Shown one piece after another: positions 1-6,934 of a DNA stretch of 8,638 nt. Origin of the DNA: an uncultured Acidimicrobiaceae bacterium (GTDB taxonomy: Bacteria > Actinomycetota > Acidimicrobiia > Acidimicrobiales > Microtrichaceae). The notes beneath the pieces were generated by a model. The model had not been told where the DNA came from. It did not search any database and saw nothing but the letters and a program-made list of their open reading frames with translations. Positions within the stretch are counted from its first letter, which is position 1. Each line of letters opens with the position of its first letter. The stretch covers positions 1-8,638 of the forward strand of contig CALMLJ010000217.1 of NCBI GenBank assembly GCA_937868025.1. Direction: 5' to 3'. The position numbers and the translations under genes are program-made.

Positions 1-362
1 CACCCGAGGCTGACGCAGTGACCGTCGCCTACACCACCATCAGGGGCATGACCGGTCATCGTTCACGAACCGATGAATATTGCAGTTGGAATCGCACGTT
101 CCTCCTTTGCGGCAGACCCGAACCTGGGTTCAAGCCGGGCATGCCCAGGCGAGCGACTGGGCCGATCCAGCGGGGCGTTCGCTCGACGCGAGGCCTTCCG
201 CAACGACCGTCGGTCCACCGACGTCGCACGATCGACCGAGCTGATCTCCAGACCGTATCGACCCAACCGGGAGGCGGCCCAGATATAGCTCTGCTATGGC
301 TGACGGGGCGTCGTGTTGCGAACCGTATGGTCGACCTCGGCCAGCCATCGGAAGGAAGACCA
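1..362. other. Left-edge region without a supported gene
   Basis: No frame here gives a protein I recognise; the open frames on both strands look like GC-rich chance frames. Positions 1-21 read in frame 1 as HPRLTQ then TGA, which could be the last codons of a gene entering from the left, but six residues cannot establish that. Two short palindromic elements sit close together: GAACC-TG-GGTTC at 120-131 and GGGCATGCCC at 137-146. CCTGGG (123-128) can also pair with CCCAGG (144-149). This could be a weak terminator of the gene to the left or an operator, but no T-run follows. A -10-like TATAGC at 284-289 has no convincing -35. The downstream half is presumably the leader of the zinc-finger gene. 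Confidence 0.4.
351..358 (+). promoter_or_regulatory. Ribosome binding site deciding the TTG start at 363
   Basis: The purine tract GAAGGAAG lies four bases ahead of TTG 363. It supports this start over the longer in-frame ATG at 327, which is preceded by no purine tract. Confidence 0.6.
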
Positions 363-749
363 TTGTGCGCGACAGCAGAACCCATCACGAACCGCGCTGA
401 AGCCGAGACCGTCCACGGAAAGCTCGTTCGGCTGCGGCTCGCGCTGCTGTACTCCCTGCAGTACCGCCTGAGCGAGGCCGGGCGGTCACCCGCCCGGCGT
501 CCGGATCAAGCCGCAGCCGAGCATCTCGACGTAGCCAAGCAACGAGCGAACGAGGAACGACTCGACGCCATCACCCTCACCGCGCTCGCCGACATCGACG
601 CCGCCTTCGATCGCATCGCCCTCGGCATCTACGGGCGCTGTACCGAGTGCAACGAAGAGATCCCCCAAGAGCGACTCGAGGTCCTTCCCGAGACACCTGT
701 CTGCACCGCCTGCGACGACCGCCAGGGAGCGACTGCGAGCTTGGCGTAG
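363..749 (+). CDS. DksA/TraR-family C4 zinc-finger protein
   Basis: A 128-residue protein. An N-terminal helical stretch (about residues 12-86, rich in Leu, Arg, Glu and Ala) leads into a C4 zinc finger: Cys93-x2-Cys96, 17 residues, Cys114-x2-Cys117, within the typical YGRCTEC and PVCTAC contexts. This arrangement is characteristic of the DksA/TraR family. Its members bind in the RNA polymerase secondary channel and modulate transcription; many actinobacterial homologues are uncharacterised. I chose the TTG start at 363 because AAGGAAG (352-358) sits at good ribosome-binding distance. An in-frame ATG at 327 has no such site, and the frame is open further upstream without resembling protein. 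The P450 follows 99 bases later in the same direction with its own ribosome site. The family is firm; the exact target is unknown. Confidence 0.85.
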   Translation: MCATAEPITNRAEAETVHGKLVRLRLALLYSLQYRLSEAGRSPARRPDQAAAEHLDVAKQRANEERLDAITLTALADIDAAFDRIALGIYGRCTECNEEIPQERLEVLPETPVCTACDDRQGATASLA

Positions 750-835
750 CGACGACATGGTTGGCGGCTACGGTCCCTCGACTGCACGACGGCGGCGCGA
801 GATTGCGGCCCTCAGCACCCCACGACCGACCAGCC

Positions 836-840
836 AGGAG
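836..840 (+). promoter_or_regulatory. Ribosome binding site of the P450 gene
   Basis: AGGAG is placed eight bases ahead of ATG 849 and fixes the start of the P450 reading frame. Confidence 0.7.
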
Positions 841-848
841 CACCAGCC

Positions 849-2085
849 ATGCGATCCGTTGAACGAGATCCATCCATCCTCGACGGCTTCGCTCCCGACC
901 GGCCCGATTTCTACCTCGGTACTCCAGAACCGGCCTTTGCCCATCTCCGCGAACACGACCCGGTTCACTGGTACGGCGCCGGTCGCTTCTGGTGCCTGAC
1001 CCGCCACGCCGAGATTCGCGAAGTCTCCCGCAACCCGAACGTATTCTCGTCGTCGCACGGACTGCAGATGTGGCAGATCCCCGTCGTGCAGGCTGGCGGA
1101 GAGATCGAGGCTGCCGGGACCGACGGGGCCGTGTCGATCCTCGAGATGGATCCTCCACGCCATCAGGCTCACCGGCTCCTGGTCACCAGCGCGTTCCGAC
1201 CGCGATACATCGACCACCTCTCGCACCGGATCCGCGAAATCGCCAGCGCGGCGCTCGACGCCTGCCCGCCGAACGACCCGATCGACTTCGTCGAGCACAT
1301 CGCCGTCCCCCTCCCGATGCTCGTCATCGCCGAGATGATCGGCGTGCCAACCGGCGACCTACAGACCTTCCGGAAGTGGTCCGATTCAATCATCGCCGCC
1401 GGCAGCGGCGGACTCACCGACAACCATGCTCGCAGACCTCGCCGATCTCTACGCGTACTTCGGTGAGAGCTTGACCGAGCACAGGACCACCCCGCGAGAT
1501 GACCTCATCACACTGCTGATCGACGCAGAGGTGGACGGCTCGCACCTGTCCGACGACGAGATCCTCGTCTTCTTGATGAAATTGCTCGTTGCGGGCAACG
1601 AGACGACCCGCAACCTCATCTCCGGCAGTGCGCTCGCGCTCGCCCTCCATCCCGGACAGAACGCTCTCCTTGCCAGCGACCCGGACGTGCTTCCCGTCGC
1701 AGTCGAGGAGATGCTGCGCTGGGTGTCGCCGGTTCGCAGTTTCATCCGTCGGGCACTCATCAACACCTCCCTCGCCGAGATTCCGATTCGTGCCGGCGAC
1801 TACGTCGTCATGTTCTATGGATCGGCGAACCGCGACCAGGCAGTCTTCGGCGAGACGGCCGAACGCTTCGATGTCACCCGTGCCGACGCCAACAGACACC
1901 TGGCGTTCGGGATCGGCGAGCACTTCTGCCTGGGTGCTGCGCTCGCCCGCATGGAGACGAGGATCTTGTTCGAGGAGATCTACCGACGCTGGCCCAGCTG
2001 GGAGCTCAACGGTGACGTCCAGCCGCTGAAATCGTGTCTCATCAACGGCATCGAGCGCCTCCCACTCCGCAGGACCACACGCTGA
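849..2085 (+). pseudogene. Cytochrome P450, split by a frameshift near 1424
   Basis: A soluble bacterial class I P450 (heme-thiolate monooxygenase needing ferredoxin and reductase). Start ATG 849 has AGGAG at 836-840. The first frame (849 to about 1424, ~192 residues) contains the C-helix HxxxR (His105, Arg109) in DPPRHQAHR. Homology then continues in the +1 frame from 1426 to the TGA at 2083-2085 (219 residues). That part carries the I-helix AGNET (residues 56-60 of the second part), the ExxR motif (Glu95-Arg98), an AERFD meander and the heme loop FGIGEHFCLG with Cys168. Joined, the two parts make ~411 residues, a normal length, so nothing but one base needs correcting; the first frame otherwise runs to a stop at 1466 in unrelated sequence. 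Both halves keep good codon use, so the lesion is recent or a sequence error. The substrate cannot be inferred. Confidence 0.85.
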
Positions 2086-2096
2086 TCCGAGGAAGC

Positions 2097-2240
2097 TCAG
2101 CCTGAAAGGCGGAACGTTGCGAGGAGCCCGTAGTGGTCCGAGGCCCACGCAGAACGCAGGGCCAGCGGTGATGCTGTGTCGTCCAACGGGCGATCCAGGA
2201 CCCGTTCGATGACACCTGCTGCCGTCAGTGGCTTGATCTG
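2097..2240 (-). pseudogene. 3' remnant of an endonuclease/exonuclease/phosphatase (EEP) family gene
   Basis: Read on the minus strand, this stretch encodes about 47 residues ending ...ALRSAWASDHYGLLATFRLSG and a TGA at 2099-2097. The SDHYGLLATF segment is the hallmark C-terminus of EEP-superfamily phosphodiesterases, where the Ser-Asp-His triad contributes the catalytic His. The preceding TAAGVIERVLDRPL also reads like the family's last helix and strand. The domain's ~200 upstream residues are absent: above about 2240 the same frame is merely antisense to the sulfatase. The remnant ends 11 bases from the P450 stop, tail to tail, as a normal convergent neighbour would. I infer a rearrangement that replaced the 5' part with the sulfatase region. 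The right boundary is approximate. Family assignment rests on this short motif read by eye. Confidence 0.7.
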
Positions 2241-2269
2241 GCGGCCGCAGCGTTGCGTAGGGTGGCGCA

Positions 2270-3604
2270 ATGGCTCCGCCCAACGTGTTGGTCGTGCTGT
2301 CCGATCAGCAGCGACCTGACTCGTGCGGTGTGTTCGGGCAGCAGCTCCCTGTCACGCCTCGACTGGACGCCCTCGCCGCCTCGGGCGTGGCGTTCGACAA
2401 CGCCTTCACGGTCCAGCCGGTCTGTGGACCGTCCCGTGCAGCGATCCAGACCGGCCAATACCCGACGAGAATCGGCTGTTGGCGAAACGGCATCGCGCTC
2501 CCACCGAGCGTCGACACGCTGGCCGATCGGATGCACCGCCTCGGCTACCAGACGGGCTACGTCGGCAAGTGGCATCTCGCCTCGAACCGTGGCCGCGGCC
2601 TACCGACCGACCGGCCCCCAGCCCGCTACGAACGCACACCGGTCCCGCACAATCTGCGAGGCGGCTACCGCGACGTCTGGGTCGCCGCCGACGCGCTCGA
2701 GCACACCTCTGGGCCCACCGTCGGCCACGTCTACGACGAGAACAACAGACGCGTCGATCTCCTCGGCTACCGCGTCGATGCGCTCACCGACATCGCGCTT
2801 CAGCGCCTCGACCAGTTCGACGATGAGCGCCCGTTCCTGATGTTCGTGTCGTTCCTCGAGCCCCATCATCAGAACAACCGGTTCCGGGCTATCGGCCCGA
2901 AGGGCTGGGCGAAACGCTTCGCCGACTTCGAGCGACCGGCGGATCTTGCCCGGTGGCGAGGCGACTGGCGATGGAACTACGCCGAGTACCTCGCATGCTG
3001 CGCAAGCATCGACGAGAACCTCGGGCGAATGGTCGACGCCCTCAACGACACCGGTCGCCTCGACGACACCCTCATCGTCTTCGCGTCCGACCACGGAAAC
3101 CACTTCCGTACCCGAAACCTGGAGTACAAGCGAAGCCCACACGACTCTTCGATCCGCATTCCGCTGGTCCTGTCAGGCCCCCACTTCCGCGGCGGAATCC
3201 ATCGCGACGATTTCGTCACCAACCTCGACCTGGTCCCGACCCTCGTCCAAGTAGGTGGGGGTGACAATCCCAAACTGGACGGCCGTTCGCTCCACACCGG
3301 ATCGGTTTCGCCCGACGAGGTCCTGGTCCAAATCAGCGAGTCACAGATCGGCAGGGCACTGCGAACACGCACCCACACGTATGCGGTCACGGCACCCGGC
3401 AGAAATCGGTTCGCCGGACACTCCCGTCCGCGAGCTGATCGCTACGTCGAAAGCTACTTCTACGACAACATCGCCGACCCCGCGCAACGCATCAACCTCG
3501 TGAAGGACCCGACGACGGCCGCGCTCCGACGTCAGCTTTCGCGGCGCCTCGCCGACCGAATCGCCGAGGTCGAAGGCCACCGCCCACAGATCAGTACTCG
3601 GTGA
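2270..3604 (+). CDS. Type I (formylglycine) sulfatase, Cys type
   Basis: A 444-residue alkaline-phosphatase-superfamily sulfatase. It opens with PNVLVVLSDQQRPD (metal ligand Asp12 region). The activation motif C-x-P-S-R is Cys52-Gly-Pro-Ser-Arg56 in VCGPSRAAIQTG; in this family the Cys is converted to formylglycine, the hydrolytic nucleophile. The second signature GYVGKWHL gives Lys100 and His102. FASDHGNH supplies the metal ligands Asp274-His275, and Lys287 probably contacts the sulfate. There is no signal peptide or membrane segment, so it is probably cytoplasmic. ATG 2270 follows AGGGTGG (2259-2265). The TGA at 3602-3604 overlaps the convergent nuoF-like gene by 14 bases. No formylglycine-generating enzyme is visible here. 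The SDQQ opening recalls choline-sulfatase or phosphonate-monoesterase-like branches, but the substrate is unknown. Confidence 0.9.
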   Translation: MAPPNVLVVLSDQQRPDSCGVFGQQLPVTPRLDALAASGVAFDNAFTVQPVCGPSRAAIQTGQYPTRIGCWRNGIALPPSVDTLADRMHRLGYQTGYVGKWHLASNRGRGLPTDRPPARYERTPVPHNLRGGYRDVWVAADALEHTSGPTVGHVYDENNRRVDLLGYRVDALTDIALQRLDQFDDERPFLMFVSFLEPHHQNNRFRAIGPKGWAKRFADFERPADLARWRGDWRWNYAEYLACCASIDENLGRMVDALNDTGRLDDTLIVFASDHGNHFRTRNLEYKRSPHDSSIRIPLVLSGPHFRGGIHRDDFVTNLDLVPTLVQVGGGDNPKLDGRSLHTGSVSPDEVLVQISESQIGRALRTRTHTYAVTAPGRNRFAGHSRPRADRYVESYFYDNIADPAQRINLVKDPTTAALRRQLSRRLADRIAEVEGHRPQISTR

Positions 3605-5464
3605 CGGCCCGATCGAACGTGGCCGTTGTTCGCGCTTCCCCCAGGGCGTCCGCCAGCGAACTCCGCTCATCGGGATCCATCGAGTTTCGGAGTGCGTCCA
3701 CGAGCGCTCGCTCGCAGTCCGCGTGGTGATGCAGCTCGGCAACGAAGTCATCCACCGCCCTCGACCAGGAGTCGACGTCGGCGAGCCGGATCCGGCGGAG
3801 CGCCGCGGCGAGGACGGTGTGATGCTGTTCGGCCACGTCGGCGAGTTCCTCGCTTGTCTCGCCGCCATATCGCCGTGCCATCGGGAAGAGAATCCGGGTC
3901 GTCACGTCGAGGTGAACGCGGACGATGTGGTCGAGTTTGTCGAGAGCCGCCCCGCGATCGACGACGCCGCTGGCGACGGCGTCGTGCAGCAGGCGGTCGA
4001 TCAAATCGTGCGCTTCGTCGAGGATCGCAAGCGGGTGGTCGTCGAGGTCGGTGTCCCACTCGATCCACGGTTGGGAGCCATCACTCGCTTTAATGTGGAC
4101 AGGGGTGTCGCCGAGCCGTGCGGCCGGTGCCGTACCTGAATCGTGAGCGTTCGTCGACCAGTCGGGCTGCTTCCGAAGTTGGTCGAGGTCCAGGATGGCC
4201 CGTCCCCCCACCATGTTCGCGATCGGAGCGATGACGACGTCTGCAGCGGGAGCACTTCGCCCGTTCTGGTGGCCAGACACGGCGTCACCGAAGAGGTCGA
4301 GCAGACTGCGAATAACCTCTGCCTGCTGCAGAGCAAGGTTGCATCGGGCACCAACGGCGACCGTCTCGACTCGACGCTCGATGTCGATCAGCTGACGTCG
4401 GGTGGCCGACGACCGTGCCACATCGCGCAGCGCTGATGCGAGAGCGACACCATCCCGCTTGCACGGCTCGCACTGGCCGCACGACTCGACGGCGAGGAAT
4501 CGGCTGATGCCCTGCGCGATTGCGACCGGATCCGCGAGGTCGTCGAAAACGATGAAGCCGGCTGAGCCCAGTCCGGTGCCCACCTCACGCATTGCTTCGT
4601 ACGTCAGCGGGGTGTCGAGGAGGTCTGATGGGATCAGCGCGTTCGCCGTGCCGGAGACGACGATCGAGATCGAACGATCTGGCTGCGGACCCCAACCGAT
4701 GAGCTCGATCGCTCGTCGCAGGGTGGTCCCCATCGCTACCTCGCCGACCCCGTGCCGGCGCGTCCCTCCGGACACAGTGCAGACGATGGTCCCCGGTGAC
4801 TTCGCAGTTCCAACCTGCCGATACCAGTCGACGCCATTGGCGAGGATCAATGCGACGTTCGCCAAGGTCTCGACGTTGTCCACGAGCGCCGGCGGCTCGT
4901 CGGAGCCGCCCACCGCGGCCAGCTCGACACCGCCGGCGGAACGCGTGTCGTGCTCCTCGATGCCGCGCCGGAACGGTGGCGTGACTCGCGGAAACGGTTG
5001 CCGCCCTTCGAGCACTTCGAGCATCGCTGTTTCCTCGCCGAACAGATACGAGCTCGGCCCGCCCACGATCTCCACGGTGAGCCCGTCGAACCAGCCGGCC
5101 GCATCGACCTCAGCGATCGCGGCGCGCAACCGCTGAGTCTCTCGTTCAAAAGAGCCCTTGATACCAACGATGATGCGCGTCGCCCCGACAGCGATCGCGG
5201 CGACGACCGCTCCTTCCAGGACCCGGTACGGGTTGGTACGCAGCAGCGTCCGATCCTTGAACGTTCCCGGTTCTCCCTCGGCTGCATTCACGACCACCGT
5301 CGTTCCGACCCGCTCCGAGCGGGACTCGGCCACCGTCCGCAACTTGAGCGCCGTCGGAAAGCCTGCCCCTCCGCGACCACGAAGCCCCGCGGCCTCGATC
5401 TCCGAGATGACCTCGTCGGCGGTCAGTCGCCGTACCGTCTGGACGGCGCGACCACCGCCGCTAT
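3591..5464 (-). pseudogene. NuoF-like flavo-iron-sulfur subunit fused to hemerythrin-like domain (5' end cut off by IS)
   Basis: About 622 residues remain. The NuoF part (about 5464-4290) shows the FMN/NADH loop GRGGAGFPT (5378-5352), NAAEGEPGTFKDR, SSYLFGEETAMLEVLEG and ALVDNVETLANV. Its N3-type 4Fe-4S ligands are CGQCEPC (Cys codons at 4481, 4472 and 4463) plus a fourth Cys at 4343 in GARCNLA. A ~80-residue linker follows, then a hemerythrin-like HHE domain (about 4037-3699) with HPLAILDEAHDL, HLDVTTRILFP, EQHHTVLAAAL and HHHADCERAL. In the first HxxxE site the Glu is replaced by Thr (codon at 3902-3900); the second keeps HxxxE. NuoF normally oxidises NADH and works with NuoE; here no NuoE is adjacent. 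The gene is interrupted by the IS256 element, and its first codons lie at 6865-6934. The function of the fusion is unknown; O2- or NO-linked NADH chemistry is a guess. Confidence 0.85.
5457..5464. repeat. Left target-site duplication of the IS256 element
   Basis: GCCGCTAT directly abuts the left IS end. The right flank starts GCCGCTTAT, the same word with one extra T. Eight bases is a usual duplication length for IS256-family insertions. Confidence 0.65.
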
Positions 5465-5465
5465 G

Positions 5466-5497
5466 GCAGTGCCCCTTCGGGTGGTGGGGTTTGAGGG
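5466..5497 (+). repeat. Left terminal inverted repeat of the IS
   Basis: Begins GCAGTGCCCC and runs to TTTGAGGG. It pairs with 6863-6832 at 26 of 32 positions, with mismatches scattered rather than clustered. Confidence 0.75.
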
Positions 5498-5533
5498 CGG
5501 CCGTGGGGTCCACCACGTAGTGGGGCCATCGGC

Positions 5534-5547
5534 GTGATCCTCGGTGT
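5534..5547 (+). repeat. Internal 14-bp inverted repeat of the IS, left copy
   Basis: GTGATCCTCGGTGT is the exact reverse complement of 6819-6832. On the right it directly adjoins the terminal repeat. On the left it is separated from it by about 36 bases containing a small hairpin (CCAC-GTA-GTGG) upstream of the transposase start. Confidence 0.75.
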
Positions 5548-5582
5548 GTAGCTACCAACTGCACACCAAGGAGAACCAGCCG

Positions 5583-6815
5583 ATGGCCCTGTCTGAGTCT
5601 GCCCTGTCCGAACTCCTCGACGCGTTCCGCGCCGGCGAGGGTGTCGACCTGATCCGAGAATCGGTCCGCCTGGTGCTCCAGGAGTTGATCGAGGTCGAAG
5701 CCGCTGAGGCGATCGGTGCTGGCCGCTACGAGCGCAGCGGCAGCCGTGTGGCCGAACGCAACGGCCATCGGCCGCGGCTGTTGGCGACCCAGGCCGGCGA
5801 CATCGAGTTGGGCATCCCGAAGCTGCGTGCGGGTTCGTTCTTCCCGTCGATCCTCGAGCCGCGCCGCCGCATCGACCGAGCGTTGTATGCGGTCGTGATG
5901 GAGGCGTACGTGTCGGGTGTCTCCACGCGCAGCGTCGACGATCTGGTCGCAGCTCTCGGGATCGGCTCAGGCATCTCCAAGTCCGAGGTCTCCCGCATCT
6001 GCGGCGAGCTCGACGATGCGGTGGGTGCGTTCCGCACCCGAGACCTCGACCACATCGCGTTCCCCTACGTGTACCTCGACGCCACGTACCTCCACGTTCG
6101 CGATGACCACCGTGTCACTTCCAAGGCGGTGATCGTCGCCACCGGGATCACAGCTGACGGCAACCGTGAAGTGCTCGGTCTCGACATCGGCGACAGCGAA
6201 GACGAAGTGTTCTGGCGCGGATTCCTGCGGTCGTTGAAGAACCGAGGCCTTGGCGGGGTGCAGCTGGTGATCTCCGACCAGCACGCTGGGCTGGTCGCCG
6301 CGATCCGACGCTGCTTCCAAGGAGCCGCGCACCAGCGGTGCCGGGTGCATTTCGCTCGGAACCTGTTGGCGACCATCCCGAAGGCGCATCAGGACATGGT
6401 CGCGGCGTTGTTCCGTACCAGCTTCGCCGGCATCGACGCCGCCAGCGTCGAGGCGCAGTGGGATCACGTCGCCGCGTCGCTCGCCGAGCGGTGGCCCAAA
6501 GCCGCAGAGTTGATGAACAGCGCCCGCGCCGAGGTGCTCGCCTTCACCGCGTTCCCGACCGAGCACTGGCGCAAGATCTGGTCAACGAACCCGCTCGAGC
6601 GCGTGAACAAGGAGATCAAACGACGCTCCCGCGTCGTGGGCATCTTCCCCAACGAGGCCGCCGCGGTGCGCCTCGTGGGCGCCGTGCTGATCGATCTGCA
6701 CGACGACTGGATCGCGTCCGAGCGCCGCTACCTCTCTGAGGGCTCCATGGCGAAGCTCTACCCCGGGCGCGAGACTGACCCCACGATCACCGCCGAACTC
6801 GAAACCGGCGACTGA
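5583..6815 (+). CDS. IS256-family (Mutator-type) DDE transposase
   Basis: A 410-residue transposase starting MALSESALSELL, a normal length for the family. ATG 5583 has AAGGAG at 5568-5573. A GTG at 5544 in the same frame would add 13 residues but lies inside the internal inverted repeat, so I reject it. Catalytic acids visible are Asp166 (VYLDATYLH), Asp232 (VISDQHAG) and Glu339 (STNPLERVNKEIKRR). The CxxH motif typical of Mutator/IS256 enzymes is present as Cys253-x2-His256. The N-terminal region (EAAEAIGAGRYER, RNGHRPR) is the usual DNA-binding start of this family. The frame shows no stop or shift, so the enzyme looks functional and would move its own element by copy-out transposition. Confidence 0.96.
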   Translation: MALSESALSELLDAFRAGEGVDLIRESVRLVLQELIEVEAAEAIGAGRYERSGSRVAERNGHRPRLLATQAGDIELGIPKLRAGSFFPSILEPRRRIDRALYAVVMEAYVSGVSTRSVDDLVAALGIGSGISKSEVSRICGELDDAVGAFRTRDLDHIAFPYVYLDATYLHVRDDHRVTSKAVIVATGITADGNREVLGLDIGDSEDEVFWRGFLRSLKNRGLGGVQLVISDQHAGLVAAIRRCFQGAAHQRCRVHFARNLLATIPKAHQDMVAALFRTSFAGIDAASVEAQWDHVAASLAERWPKAAELMNSARAEVLAFTAFPTEHWRKIWSTNPLERVNKEIKRRSRVVGIFPNEAAAVRLVGAVLIDLHDDWIASERRYLSEGSMAKLYPGRETDPTITAELETGD

Positions 6816-6818
6816 CCG

Positions 6819-6832
6819 ACACCGAGGATCAC
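6819..6832 (-). repeat. Internal 14-bp inverted repeat of the IS, right copy
   Basis: ACACCGAGGATCAC begins three bases after the transposase stop codon and is perfectly complementary to 5534-5547. It shares its outermost base with the terminal repeat. Confidence 0.75.
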
Positions 6833-6863
6833 CCTCGAAGCCCACCACTCGATGGGACGCTGC
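6832..6863 (-). repeat. Right terminal inverted repeat of the IS
   Basis: Read inward on the minus strand it begins GCAGCGTCCC and mirrors 5466-5497 at 26 of 32 positions. It starts 17 bases after the transposase stop codon. Confidence 0.75.
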
Positions 6864-6864
6864 T

Positions 6865-6873
6865 GCCGCTTAT
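6865..6873. repeat. Right target-site duplication, with one extra base
   Basis: GCCGCTTAT abuts the right IS end and equals the left word GCCGCTAT except for an added T. Removing that T and one copy of the repeat restores a continuous nuoF-like reading frame, which supports this reading of the junction. Confidence 0.6.
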
Positions 6874-6934
6874 TTAGGTGATCGTTGAGAGTAGGCACGG
6901 GTGTGGAATCCAGCGATCGCCAGAGCAGTGTCAT
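6865..6934 (-). pseudogene. Displaced 5' end of the NuoF/hemerythrin gene (first 23 codons)
   Basis: On the minus strand, ATG 6934-6932 opens MTLLWRSLDSTPVPTLNDHLNKR and runs into the IS right end. GGGGAGG (6945-6939) is a strong ribosome site. The ATG overlaps the TGA of the preceding gene as ATGA, the signature of translational coupling. If the IS, one copy of the duplicated target and one extra base are removed, this frame continues as ...HLNSGGGRAVQTVRRLTADEVI into the NuoF domain. The intact protein would then have had about 645 residues. In the present state the frame continues into the IS and stops at 6758. Confidence 0.7.

Larger units (their letters stand above)
5465..6864 (+). mobile_element. 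IS256-family insertion sequence, complete (1400 bp)
   Basis: A complete element: imperfect terminal inverted repeats (26 of 32 positions paired between 5466-5497 and 6863-6832), one intact transposase gene, and a near-perfect 8-bp target duplication outside. Ends were set where the duplicated word meets the inverted repeats. The element lies antiparallel to the nuoF-like gene, which it splits after about 23 codons. Inside the terminal repeats a perfect 14-bp inverted repeat flanks the coding region (5534-5547 and 6819-6832). Because the transposase is intact, the insertion is probably not ancient. I cannot name the exact IS from sequence alone. Confidence 0.85.

Noticed and set aside
120..149. 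tRNA T-arm-like sequence (GGTTCAAGCC)
   Set aside because: With G-TTC-A placed correctly the T-stem does not pair, and no acceptor or anticodon arms are found upstream.
18..362. Upstream extension of the zinc-finger protein to a 243-aa form
   Set aside because: The added residues are Arg/Pro-rich GC-frame sequence without family resemblance or a ribosome site; TTG 363 has both a good site and the usual family length.
2081..2110. Bidirectional terminator between the P450 and the EEP remnant
   Set aside because: GCTGA/TCAGC and GCCT-GAA-AGGC are only 4-5 bp stems without U-tracts; too weak to call.
1414..2283. 289-aa minus-strand frame
   Set aside because: It is antisense to the P450 second half in a different frame from the EEP remnant and reads as low-complexity shadow sequence.
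5465..5768. N-terminal ~101 residues of the long minus-strand frame as a real NuoF N-terminus
   Set aside because: They are antisense to the IS256 left end and transposase start and have no NuoF character; the true start lies at 6934.
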